Assembly (NCBI GenBank): GCA_020466095.1
Contig: CM035808.1
Location: 51,807,388 to 51,871,387, forward strand
DNA length: 64,000 nucleotides
Reading direction: 5' to 3'
Source of the DNA: Chlorops oryzae
Lineage: Eukaryota; Arthropoda; Insecta; Diptera; Chloropidae
Positions 43,858-54,130 of the stretch are shown here, one piece after another (position 1 is the first letter of the stretch; every line of letters starts with the position of its first letter). The notes under the pieces are model-generated. The model had not been told where the DNA came from, ran no database searches, and saw nothing but the letters and a program-made list of their open reading frames with translations. The translations under genes were made by a program, and so were the position numbers.

Positions 43858-43994
43858 AGGGCCGTTTTCTCATCTTTTTTATCTGTAAGTTAAATTATCC
43901 TGGTGATAGTTTCATACAAATTTGATTAATAAGTCAAAGAAATTGAAATTTAACTGGCAGATAGAGATTAAAAGTAGGATGAGAAAACGGCCCT
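43858..43994. mobile_element. 137-bp MITE with AGGGCCGTTTTCTCATC ends
   Basis: The left end AGGGCCGTTTTCTCATC and right end GATGAGAAAACGGCCCT are perfect 17-bp inverted repeats, and AGTTAAATT recurs inverted further inside. Flanks are TTT and GAA, so no target duplication can be assigned. Confidence 0.75.
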
Positions 43995-44584
43995 GAATCA
44001 ATCAATTGTTCCATTAATTTAAAATTAGTTGAAATTCCTAAAGAGTAGCGCTCTGAGAGCATTCAATTATGAGGTTCGTGAAGCTGCTACCCCACACCAT
44101 ATAATACCAACTAAATTTGGATGCCAGAATTAGTATGTGCTACTTTTGTACCAAGTTAAAAACTGTTTGCTGCTTTACTTTGGGCGGAAAATCGGTATCC
44201 TTAAACAAGGCTTGAACCCATGTGCAAGAGTCAATGTTAGCGATAATAGAACACGCGGCCCCGCTAACAGAGTGATCGATGTAAAGCCAAGTGTCGACTA
44301 TAGAGTTTTTGAGGTAGAGAGTAGAGTGTAGTGTGTAGAGACTCTACGTTTGTTGTATACACTGTAGACCGTTTCTACAATTCCACAGCTCTACGTAGAG
44401 CTGCCGTAGACATAATTAGAGTAGAGCTCTACTATGTGCTCTACAGCCTGTTTACACTGCAGAAGAATTTTTCTCTACTATAGAATCGTGTAGTAGAGCA
44501 TAATCGTATAGCTCGGCTATAAATTTTGAGATTTTCAAAAATTTCAAAAATTAAAAGAAAATTTTTCAAATTCATTCCGTTAAA

Positions 44585-44686
44585 ATGAGTCGTCGCCAAA
44601 AGCAAGTTTCTGCTGCCCTTGTTCTTTTGACTCAAGAAAAACTAAGAACTAAAAGAAAATGTTGGGAGCGTGACTCGATCGCTTAA
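44585..44686 (+). pseudogene. PIF/Harbinger transposase N-terminal fragment
   Basis: The translation MSRRQKQVSAALVLLTQEKL continues with RTKRKCWERDSIA. The AALVLL-Q-E--RTKRKCWER pattern is the usual N-terminus of Harbinger transposases. It ends where the DINE-like fragment begins. Confidence 0.6.
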
Positions 44687-45256
44687 GCTTTGGCTGAAAA
44701 AAAGTTGAGACATCGCTATAAATATGGTCAATTTTATTTTGACCATGATCACAATTCGCGAAATTCGCAAAAATTACACTTTCACTATTTTGAATTGAGT
44801 ATTTCGCAGCTGGAAAAAATGTCCTCTAACGGTTAAAATTTTATCAAGACCACCATCCGCGAAATTCGAAAAAATTTAATTTTTACTATTTTGAGTTGAG
44901 TCTTTTACAGCTAGATATAATACCCTCCAACGGTTAAAACTTGACCATGACCATCATTTGCGAAATTTGCAAAAAATTGATTTTCACTATTTTAATTTGA
45001 GTGTTTCGCAGCTAGATATAATGTCCTCTAATGTTTAAAATTTGACCACGACCACCATTCGCGAAAATTTTGTGCTAAATAATAATTTCGTGTTTGAGAC
45101 GCTAAATCGAGGAACAGATAAGGTATAACTAGATATCCAAGCTAGAACAATGAAAACTTTAGAAATTTTTGTTAGGGTAATGTTTTAATATATTTTAGGC
45201 TGAGGAAAAGGTTGCACACATATCGGCTAAGCCGATGTTAACTTCTTTACTTGAAA
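44687..45256 (-). mobile_element. DINE/Helentron-like element, family B copy 3, truncated
   Basis: Family-B central repeats (TTTGCGAAATTCGC variants) and the 5' end (TATCGGCTAAGCCGATGTTA, CTTCTTTACTTG) are present in reverse orientation. The microsatellite and 3' hairpin are missing; the sequence begins within the block preceding the microsatellite. Confidence 0.78.
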
Positions 45257-45721
45257 TAGTTGAACCTCTCATTAGATGTATTCCATAAATCGCTGTGCGT
45301 TGCGTATAAGCCAATCAATTGACAAGTTTTTTCTTTTGTCCACAGCTTGGAGTCACATTTTCCTCGAGCTTTTTTTTTTTGAGGTTGTGCCAAAATAGCA
45401 ATTCAAACACATTTGTGTTGAACAAAAAGGGAGCGCTTTAAATCGAAGTAGGTTTGATTTGAATTTCAAATTCCTATTTCTACTTAAGATTAAAAAAAAG
45501 CTATCAAACATGTTTGATAGAGTGTAGAGCAGATATATCTCTCTACCCCCTACATGAAAATATGTATACACTATAGATTTTTGTATCCAACAATTATCTC
45601 AAGTAGAGTTTGTAGAGAGCTTGTGTAGTGCGCTCTACAAGGTGTATACACTTGTCTACGTATCTACACGAGAGTTTTTTCTCTATCCGTACGTAAATAA
45701 ATCTACAGTCGACACTTGGCT

Positions 45722-46053
45722 TAACAGATTGTTCTGTATGCCATAAAACAAAAAGAGCTTCGTAAAAGAGTGCATATAGAACAAAACAATTTTTTTTAAC
45801 GCTTCCTGGTCGTAAAATCGTATCCAAAAACAGAATTTTTTTTAACAGAAAAATTCAAGAACACTATATCTTTCATTGGTTAAAAGCTGTCGACAACTTT
45901 TTTGGTTCAGTTTTTTGTAACTGACGACCAAACCTTAAACGCGATTTACCAAAAACACAAATTTGTCATATAGAACAGAATAACTTGCGAATGACGAAAT
46001 GCCTAGTTTCGTGATAAAACAAATATTGCTTGTGAAGGTAAGTACCTTGTTAA
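45722..46053. other. Unassigned stretch
   Basis: No gene or repeat recognised between the Harbinger remnant and the hAT element. Confidence 0.5.
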
Positions 46054-46061
46054 GTCTAATA

Positions 46062-49053
46062 CAGACCTGTAAATTATTTAAATACTATGTACTTAAAATA
46101 CTATTTAAATACTTTTTAAATACTGGGCCAAATAATTAAAAAAATAAATACTAAATACAAATACTTGGTATTGGTACTTGAAGAAAACTAAATACAAATA
46201 CTCGGTATTTGAAAGAAGCAAGTACAAGTCCAAATACTCGGGTATTTACAGAGAAAAATTTTCAAATACCTGAAAATACTATTTAAAAGTATACTTTTAA
46301 ATACTTCTGTAAATACTTAGTCAAGATGCAATGTTTTTAAGGACCGATCGAAATCCTTTCGCTGCTTTTTGGACAAGAAGGCGATGAGAAAGAAACTATA
46401 GTTTTCTTCGTCGTTAGCAATTTAGAATTGAATCATAGTATTTGAATTTATTAGAAATATTAAAGTGACAATGAGTGCTGAAAAAATCGAGGCAAATGGA
46501 TTCGGTCCTGATGATTTGCTTTATGATCAACCGGTGCGACAAAACCCAAGGAAGCGTATCGCCGCTTCGTCGCAGCTCATAAAAATGCCAAAAAAACGTT
46601 CCAATATACATAAATACTTTGAAAATATTACGGAAGTGAGTCAGAAGAATCCTTTTTTTAAGATTGTTTTTACGTTCCATTTTTTATAATAGCTTAATGA
46701 TAATAAATTAATGCCGGGCGCGATAAGTGCAGAGTGTGTAGAATGCAAATTGCGCATAAGATCAAATAAGAATGTCAACTCAAATCTTATAAAGCACTTG
46801 CGTACTCAACATCCAAGATTGTATGATGCATTCAAAAGCACAAGTTCATCTTTTGAGAATATACAGTGTTCCGAAAATTCTTTCGATGAAAAGGTGCTGA
46901 CATTTGTAGTAGATGCCGCTGCACCTCTTTGCACCGTAGAAAAAGCCTCGTTCCGAAATATGTTCGAAGGGACTGGGCTACGAGTTATGAGCCGTCCAAA
47001 GCTTGTTAAACTGATGGAGGACCGATTTAGGGAAACAGTTGCATATATAAAAAATGTTTTAAATCAAAACAATTATGTATGCACTACAGCGGATATATGG
47101 TCAACCAAACATCGCAGTTTCTTCGGATACACTTGCCATTGGCTTGATGGAAAAATGCAAAGGAAGTCACTGGCGCTGGCGTGCAAACGATTCTCAGGGG
47201 AGCATTCTTATTTGCGAATTTTGGATGTAATGAGAGACATCCATGATGAGTATGGATTATGTGCAGCTCAAATTGTGGCAACAGTTACGGACAATGGATC
47301 CAATTTCGTTAAACTATTTAAGGAATTTGGAATTGACTATATAAAAACCATAAATGAAAGCCATAACAATCAAAACGATGACGAGGGCTTCCCAGAGTCA
47401 GTTGAACTAATTACCGAACCGTATATTTTATCAAAACATATACGATGCGCAAGTCATACGTTAAATTTACTTGCTTCGGCAGATTTTATCAAAATCATAT
47501 CAGCAAATAAGTTTCTAAAAGAAAAACATACGAAGGTGTTACTGATTTTGGAATTAGACATATCCCATACAAAATTTATAAAGTTTTTTTTTCCCCTAGA
47601 TATTTATTAAATGCAGTTTATTGTGGCGAAAATGTAACTATCCCAAATCGTCTGAGATTATTGCATCAGTTTTGAGCTCATCTTTGGTTACCCCGGTAGT
47701 AACAAGATGGAACTCCACCTACGATGCAATTTGCTGCATATTATCTCATAAAGATAAGCTCGATGAATTGTGTGGCAAATTGGATATAGATGTCAGCTTC
47801 AATGCAACAGATCTACAATATCTTACAGATTATCGCTTCTTAATGGCTCCAGTAGCGGAAACAATCGATTTTTTGCAAAGGGAAGAAAATTTAGTTTTCG
47901 GATGTCTGCTTCCATCGTTGGTTTCGCTTGCCATGAAATTGAAGAAAGCTTCTTTGTTGATTGCGACAGAAGAATTGAAGTGGACTGCAGATGAAATGAG
48001 AATAAAGCTTAAGCAACGCTTTTCATCTTATTTCGAGCTTACTGAAGACGCGAATCTGGCAATAATCGCCTCCGTCTTGTGCCCAACTATTAAATTGCGG
48101 TGGTTCAACCCTTTGGCAAAAATATCGTCACATGGCAGGACGGTTGAGGACATCCACAGGATTGTAATTGCTGAAGCAATTCAACATGCGCAGGTGTTTG
48201 ATGTTGATCGGGTTCTCGTTTCGCAAAGATCCCAGGGCAAAAAGGAAGATTTTTATAGCTTTGATGATACTGGTAGCATTGTTCTTTACTAATTTTCAAC
48301 ATCCACTACAACTTCTAATTTTTATAGAGGATGACTACGAACAAACATCTGATGTGTCCGCTTCATCAGCTTCGTTAGCTATTGCTAAAGCTGTTGAAGA
48401 TAATTTTTTCAAATATCTAAACGACCAAGACACAGGCGTTGAAATGTTGACGAAGTACGAGATTTTACATACTTTGGCAATTAAAACAAATACCCCTTTA
48501 ACATCTTCTGCCCCAGTAGAGAGGCTTTTCTCATTTTCCGGCGTAGTCAACGACTCTAGAAGACAGAGCCTCACCGATTCCTCATTCCAAAAATTAGTAC
48601 TTTTAAAGGCTAATAATAACATATTTCAAAAAAAAAATAAAGCTATTAAAATTAATTGAATATAAGTGTTTTTTATTTTCTTGGTTTTGGTATATTTATG
48701 AAGTTTTCTGCTCTTTGAAAGGAAATTTTTCATACTGTGCTGCGGCTGAAGTGTTTTTGCTTTTCTTCTTTAGGAATTTTTGGTGTTTTTGCTAACATAT
48801 ACATATAAAAACATTGCATCTTGACTAAGTATTTACAGAAGTATTTAAAAGTATACTTTTAAATAGTATTTGAAAATTTTTCTCTGTAAATACTCGAGTA
48901 TTTGGACTTGTACTTGCTTTTTTCAAATATCGAGTATTTGTATTTAGTTTTCTTCAAGTACCAATACCAAGTATTTGTACTTGGTATTTATTTTTTTAAT
49001 TACCTAGGTATTTGTAATGGTATTGGTATTTGTATTTGAAAATTACAGGTCTG
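46062..49053 (+). mobile_element. Complete hAT transposon, 2992 bp
   Basis: GTCTAATA at 46054-46061 and 49054-49061 is a perfect 8-bp target duplication. Ends are CAGACCTGTAA and TTACAGGTCTG, and the inverted arms extend about 250-280 bp (46062-46340 and 48806-49053). The arms are packed with AAATAC/GTATTT motifs, candidate transposase binding sites. A four-exon transposase gene without stops or frameshifts lies between. With complete ends, target duplication and open gene it is a candidate autonomous element. Confidence 0.93.
46471..48659 (+). CDS. hAT transposase, four exons, about 670 codons
   Basis: Proposed exons are 46471-46635, 46693-47535, 47600-48272 and 48328-48659. All three introns are 55-64 bp with GT-AG borders, and the phases (0, 0, 1) join without a stop. 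The start is the ATG at 46471 (MSAEKIEANGFGPDD). A BED-type zinc finger follows (CVECKLRIRSNKNV...IKHLRTQH). The catalytic domain includes TTADIWSTKHRSFFGYTCHW (first Asp), TVTDNGSNFVKLF (second Asp), HIRCASHTLNLLA and TRWNSTYDA. The C-terminal dimerisation region has TPLTSSAPVERLFSFSG, NDSRRQSLTD and FQKLVLLKANN. It would bind the element ends, excise and reinsert it in the nucleus. Splice sites are predicted by eye. Confidence 0.9.
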
Positions 49054-49235
49054 GTCTAATATTAGTATTTTAGATATCAAATATCTCCATCAACACTTTG
49101 ACAACAACTTTGTCATTCACCCTACTTGTCAAAATTCGACTAGTGCAGGAAAAATACTTAGACTCCCGCTCATTTGAATAGGTTTGAAATATTTTTCATG
49201 TATAAGCATGTCTCGTTCAGGCTGTATTTCAGTTA

Positions 49236-49704
49236 TATGCTTTTTCTGTATGTGCATTGAGAGGTCAATTATTTACCAACAACTGTAGAAAAAATCAAAA
49301 CATTATGACCACCAGCTTAGACGATATGGTTACTTATGTAAAAAAAAAATACAAAAAAGTTGCTCAGCTTTTGGCTCATTTGAATAGGTTTATTAGCGCT
49401 ATATTTAATTCAGTGTGGGTGGCGGTTAAAGACTGTTGACATTTATCCAACTTTCGTTACAACACTTTGAAATTTTTGAAAAAAAAAAAAAAATTAATAA
49501 ATGGGACATGGAAAACTCTTGACTGAAGCAGAAAAAGGCAAAATCAAAGCTTATAAAGAAAGTGCCGAAAAATTGAACTAATTTTTTGTAATTTTTTACA
49601 AAAGTAACCATCATCTAAACGGGTGGTCATAATGTTACAATTTTTTCCACAGTTGTAGGTAAATGATTGACCTCTCAATACACATACAGAAAGACCATAC
49701 AATT
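49236..49704. mobile_element. Tc1/mariner-type MITE, about 470 bp
   Basis: The left CTGTATGTGCATTGAGAGGT and right CCTCTCAATACACATACAG are inverted, as are GTCAATTATTTACC and GGTAAATGATTGAC and the inner ATTATGACCACC / GGTGGTCATAAT. There is no transposase. Boundaries are approximate and no clean target duplication could be fixed. Confidence 0.7.
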
Positions 49705-50882
49705 GAAACAATCAAAAATCAAAAATTTCAATCAAAATGCGAAAAGAGAAAATGTCCGAATCTGTTATTTTAAAGCAAATGAATCAAAAACTTTTTGCAT
49801 CTTCATCTCCGTGACTCTCATTTTAAACTGTACGTTGTAGGTCAAGCAAATGTTCTGGATAACAGAATAGATTTTCAGCAAAATGAAAGATGTTTTATCA
49901 TCAATCGTCGGATGAAGTTCAAAGTACTCTAGTTCATTTTGAAAGCGATGTTATTAATATGGAAATTGAAGCACCTAATGTTCTGAATTCAACTAATGAG
50001 GACTATTTATTATAAGCACAGTCCTGCCCATTTACATTTTTATCTCCAATTTTAAAGAAATGATTTCGTTCATACCTTTGCAATTTGCGAAAGGCTATGG
50101 TAGAAAAAAGATTTTAAAAAATATGCTAACGTTGACACAAAACTTAATACTTTAATACTAAAAGAAACTCTTTCTATTTAATTTTATTTGCATTATTTAC
50201 ATTGAAAAAAAAATGAAATTACATTAAGAAATTAACATAACATCGTTCTTGACGGGGGTCCCCTGACCCTTCACCTTTTTATTTTATTAATTAAACCTGT
50301 AAGTGCTAAACTTTCAAAAATATCTTTTCTGTAGCAAATAAGTGTTATATTCAGATTTCAAACTATTGGCGTTTTTTAAGTACTTAGGATAAGCAGCCAA
50401 CATTTATCAGTGGCAAATGAATTTTCTGTTCAACTATCAAAAGAATAGAAAATTTAGTGAGGTTAGAATGGAAAATGCGGAATTGTACGGTCATCAGAGA
50501 GCGTGAAATGTATTTAACGCAATATTGTCGACATTTTTAAATTTAAAAATCTCCTCTGTATATTACACTTATGAGTTTTCAAAACATTAAACAGTTAACC
50601 ATCGGCATAAGAATGAATATAATTAAAACACATGTACTCTGTACCTTGGGTAGTCAGAATGGATGCCAACCAAAGCCTCGGCGGCTTCTTCATTGCATCC
50701 GGCTGCGATATGGTCCCGAGTTGGTAAAGAAGGTGTTTTCATCGAGCCAGGAATTGACAGAGTGGAGCTTGGTCTGCGAAGCTGGAACGAAAAAATGTTT
50801 TGTGTAGGTATATTATTTTAAAAACTTATTGAAAAAAATATACAAGAAATCAAATTCGAAAAATTATAAATTGCAATAATTT
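49705..50882. other. Unassigned stretch
   Basis: No gene or repeat with a partner in the window. Short frames near 50571-50807 do not resemble a protein family. Confidence 0.5.
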
Positions 50883-51090
50883 CGCAATATCGCTGTGCCG
50901 TAGTTGACTGCGATGCCAATTTACGAAGCAAGAGGCCCTGGGTTCGACTCCCAGCTGATGTCGCAGATCTAGTATAGTTTTTCTGTTTCTTCTTTGGTGT
51001 ACCATTTTAAGTGGAATCACAAAGGGCCCACGCGGCTTTAGTGCGCCAACCTTCATGGTATCAGCCACAATAACCTAACCTAACTTAACG
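50883..51090 (+). repeat. Candidate tRNA-derived SINE
   Basis: A tRNA-like head (TGTGCCGTAGTTGACTGCG, then CTGGGTTCGACTCCCAGC, a perfect box B with stem) is followed by a 100-bp body and an end with ACCTAACCTAACTTAAC. Head plus body plus simple tail fits a SINE, though only one copy is seen. Confidence 0.5.
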
Positions 51091-51224
51091 TCGTAATACA
51101 AAACATACTTAGAGCAGGCGCCGACTACACAATTTAAAAGTTTGTAATCTAAATGCCAAGCCAATTAAAAATTTGTGACAAAACAGAAACTTTTAATTGC
51201 GTCAACTAAGAATTGGAATGTCGC

Positions 51225-51575
51225 ACACTGGGCCGAATGTTCAATCTAGCGCGAAAAAAGTCATAACTTGTTGACTTGAGATCTGAAATTTTGCACACTG
51301 ATAGAAACTTGAATTATACAATAACTGCGATCATTTGGAACGCTGGCTTAATGGGGAAAAACAGTGATTTCGTGTGAAAAAACCTCTAGCTCTAAAACTG
51401 CAAATTTTGGAGTTTCCGTTACAACGGGGGATGTGTGGCTGGATGGTTGACTGTTGCTAATTTTTAAAAAATTTCTTCATCTTATCAAAAGTAATGTCCA
51501 TGCTAAATTTCATTGCTCTAGGGCAACTCCTTCTATTTTTGGCCAAAGAATGTATGAAGACGCGACACTGTGCGG
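51225..51575 (-). mobile_element. Short element related to the 37919-40263 transposon
   Basis: The phrases AAATTTCATTGCTCTA, CAACTCCTTCTATTTTTGGC and CACTGTG at 51505-51575 match the right end region of the 37919-40263 element. The left end may be CACACTGGGCCGA at 51226. A further CACACAGTG lies immediately to the right (51590), suggesting adjoining ends. Boundaries uncertain. Confidence 0.5.
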
Positions 51576-52052
51576 TGTCGCGACGCGTCACACAGTGATT
51601 TGAGTCCATACAAAAGTTGGTAATAAATAAAAGGACTGGTCCGATCATCATGAATTTTGGCACACATGTTAATTCGGGGTTGCTGATTTTAAAAATGTTA
51701 TTAAATTGAACGCACATCTTATACTTTTCTCAGAAACACGCTTTTAATTCCAAATTTAAAGCTTTTTCAAAGCATTGTAAAAAAAAATTATCAACAAATT
51801 CTTCAATATACTATTTTTTTTTTTTTTTTTACGTAACATTTTATCTTTTTAAAACAGCCTTTTTCACTTCAACAGGCGATTTAATTGAAAAGATACAATT
51901 TTTTTAATGAGACCATTTTTTCGCTCACAAAGCGCTGTGGAACATCAATGGCACGAACACAGCTCACGGTGGGTTTGAAAGAATTTAAACTTTTTGGAAC
52001 ACAATCCCGAAAATTTTTGGTGGATATGATTTTGGGATTGTTCCAGAGTAAA

Positions 52053-53270
52053 ACAAGTAAGAAAGCTAAAGTCGGTCAAGCCCGACTTTGAAATACCCAG
52101 CGTCCCGACATTACGAGCGCACTATGTTTTGCTTCTCTATTTGTGGGCGTGGCAGTGGGAGGGCAACATAAATTATTTCCCTACACCTTTCATTCGCCTT
52201 GGTGAACCTATGTTGCGAATTTGAAGCTTCTACTTCTTTTACTTCGGAAGTTACGAAAAATCTTCATTTGTGGGCGTGGCAGTGGGCGGGCCGCATAAAA
52301 TTTTTTCCTACACCTTTCGTTCGCCTTGGTGAACCTATGTTGCGAATTTGAAGCTTCTACGCCTTTTACTTCGGAAGTTACGAAAAATCTTTATTTGTGG
52401 GCGTGGCAGTGGGCGGGCCACAAAAAATTTTTTCCTACACCTTTCATTCGCCTTGGTGAACCTATGTTGCGAATTTGAAGCTTCTACTTCTTTTACTTCG
52501 GAAGTTACGAAAAATCTTCATTTGTGGGCGTGGCAGTGGGCGGGCCGCATAAAATTTTTTCCTACACCTTTCATTTGTCTTGGTGAACCTATGTTGCGAA
52601 TTTGAAGCTTCTACGCCTTTTACTTCGGAAGTTATGAAAATTCTCTATTTGTGGGAGTGGCAGTGGGCGGGCTACATAAATTTTTGTTCCTACACCTTTC
52701 ATTTGCCTTAGGCAACCTATGCTGCGAATTTGAAGCTTCTACGCCTTTTACTTCACAAGTTACGATAAGCCCTTATTTTTGGGCTTATTTGTGGGCGTGG
52801 CTCGAGGAGGGCGGCGTCCATTTTTTGCCAGGATATGTCCCTTTTCGTAGTTTACCAGTACACCAAATATCAATGGAATGTGTTGACTGGTTCGCAAGTT
52901 ACAAGCATTTTACTGAAAACACATTATATTCATTTGTGGGCGTGGCAGTGGGCGGATGTCTCCCATTTTTACTTAGGATCATACTCGGATCCCGATATAC
53001 CTGTGTGCCAAATTTCGACTTGATTGGTCCAGCCGTTTCGGAGGAGATCCGACCACGGACGGACGGACAGACGGACAGACGGACAGACGGACGGACGGAC
53101 GGACGGACGGACGGACAGACGGACAGACGGACAGACGGACATGTCTAAATCGATTCAGTTTTTGATCCTGATCATTTCTATATATATTTTTCTATAGCTC
53201 CGGAGCTTAATTCTCCCTGTTACAAGATTTGCACAAAACTAATATACCCCGCTTACGCTGGGTATAAAAA
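52053..53270 (+). mobile_element. DINE/Helentron-like element, family A copy 3
   Basis: ACAAGTAAGAAAGCTAAAG start, 5' hairpin, subterminal ATACCCAGCG at 52093-52102, five to six central repeats of about 125 bp (52140-52790), a long GGAC/AGAC microsatellite (53053-53140), the GATCCTGATCATTTCTATAT block and the terminal hairpin with CGCTGGGTAT at 53256-53265. It interrupts the left arm of the 51965-57245 element. Confidence 0.87.
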
Positions 53271-53458
53271 TGCAAACCCGAAAATCGCAGAACCTCAACT
53301 TTTCCACCCCCACCCCCTTTTGATTTTTTATTGCATTTTATACATCCCTGCATTCAAATCGGTGTTCTCTTGATGATCTTGTTGTAAAAATAAAATAAAG
53401 TTTTGAAAAACGGATAATGCAATACTGTCAAAAAATACATAATCTATAAATAGACATA

Positions 53459-53560
53459 CAGTGCACTCTCTAAAACTCGAACAGTACTGGTACAGTACAG
53501 TGATGGTAAAATGCGTCGTTTGATCAAAAATTGAAGGCGTTTGAAAACTCGAGCAAAACA
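53459..53560 (+). mobile_element. pogo/Tigger-like end sequence
   Basis: CAGTGCACTCTCTAAAACTC followed by GAACAG is the inverted counterpart of the MITE end at 56949-56974. Here only one end is present, within the left arm of the host element. Confidence 0.55.
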
Positions 53561-53589
53561 CGAATCAACTACAAGATTGAAATCATGAA

Positions 53590-53990
53590 AACATTGCACT
53601 TATTTCATACTGTGTCCATCATATTTTTCAGTAATTCTTCGTGAAATGTCTGTTTTTTTTTTAATTTTATTTGAATTCTTCGGGCCTAGGGTCCAAACAT
53701 TTCTGTTATGAAATGTCAATTTTTGTGGCAGTTGAAAAAAATCTTTCGCGTCAGCTTTCAACTTTCCGCTTGCGGCAATTAGAAAAAATATTTTTTTCAA
53801 TTGCCACAAAAATTGACATTTCATAACAGATATGTTTGGACCCTAAGCCCGAAGAATTCAGACCAAATTAAAAAAAAAAAACAGACATTTTTCGAAGAAT
53901 TACTGAAAAATATGATGGACGCAATATGAAATAAGTGCAATGTTTTCATGATTTCAATATTGTAGTTGATTCGTGTTTGTCAATTAAACT
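53590..53990. repeat. Palindrome with about 190-bp arms
   Basis: The left arm (ATGAAAACATTGCACTTATT ... GGGTCCAAACAT, TGAAATGTCAATTTTTGTGG) and right arm (complementary order) mirror around 53770. Spacer is about 50 bp. It encodes nothing evident and would form a hairpin. Confidence 0.8.
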
Positions 53991-54130
53991 TGACCCACAA
54001 TTCAAAGTTTATACAAACAAACTTAAAAATAGTTATGAATTTTTGGAGATTAGTATGACTCCAGAATTTCATGCTGTTATTGAACCAGGGACCGTAACTT
54101 TTATGTTGATATCCTCAAAAAGGCACAATG
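53935..54130 (+). pseudogene. Transposon-type protein remnant, upstream part
   Basis: The translation includes DSCLSIKLDPQFKVYTNKLK and SYEFLEISMTPEFHAVIE, after which a DINE-like element interrupts. ISMTPEFHAV followed downstream by HIPYFC fits the order seen in a multi-copy arthropod transposon-type protein whose name I do not know. See 56349-56530 for the other part. Confidence 0.5.

Larger units (their letters stand above)
44285..45721 (+). mobile_element. PIF/Harbinger element remnant with TAA duplication
   Basis: TAA at 44282-44284 and 45722-45724 flanks ends AGCCAAGTGTCGACT and AGTCGACACTTGGCT. Both arms are rich in GTAGAG/CTCTAC motifs. The 3-bp TWA-type duplication and the internal coding start at 44585 fit PIF/Harbinger. 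A DINE family-B fragment occupies its centre, and the rest of the transposase is missing. Confidence 0.82.

Noticed and set aside
52980..53150. Long Thr/Asp/Gly/Arg-rich peptides from the GGAC/AGAC tract (also 42240-42400, 55120-55230)
   Set aside because: They are translations of the microsatellite inside DINE-like elements, not proteins.
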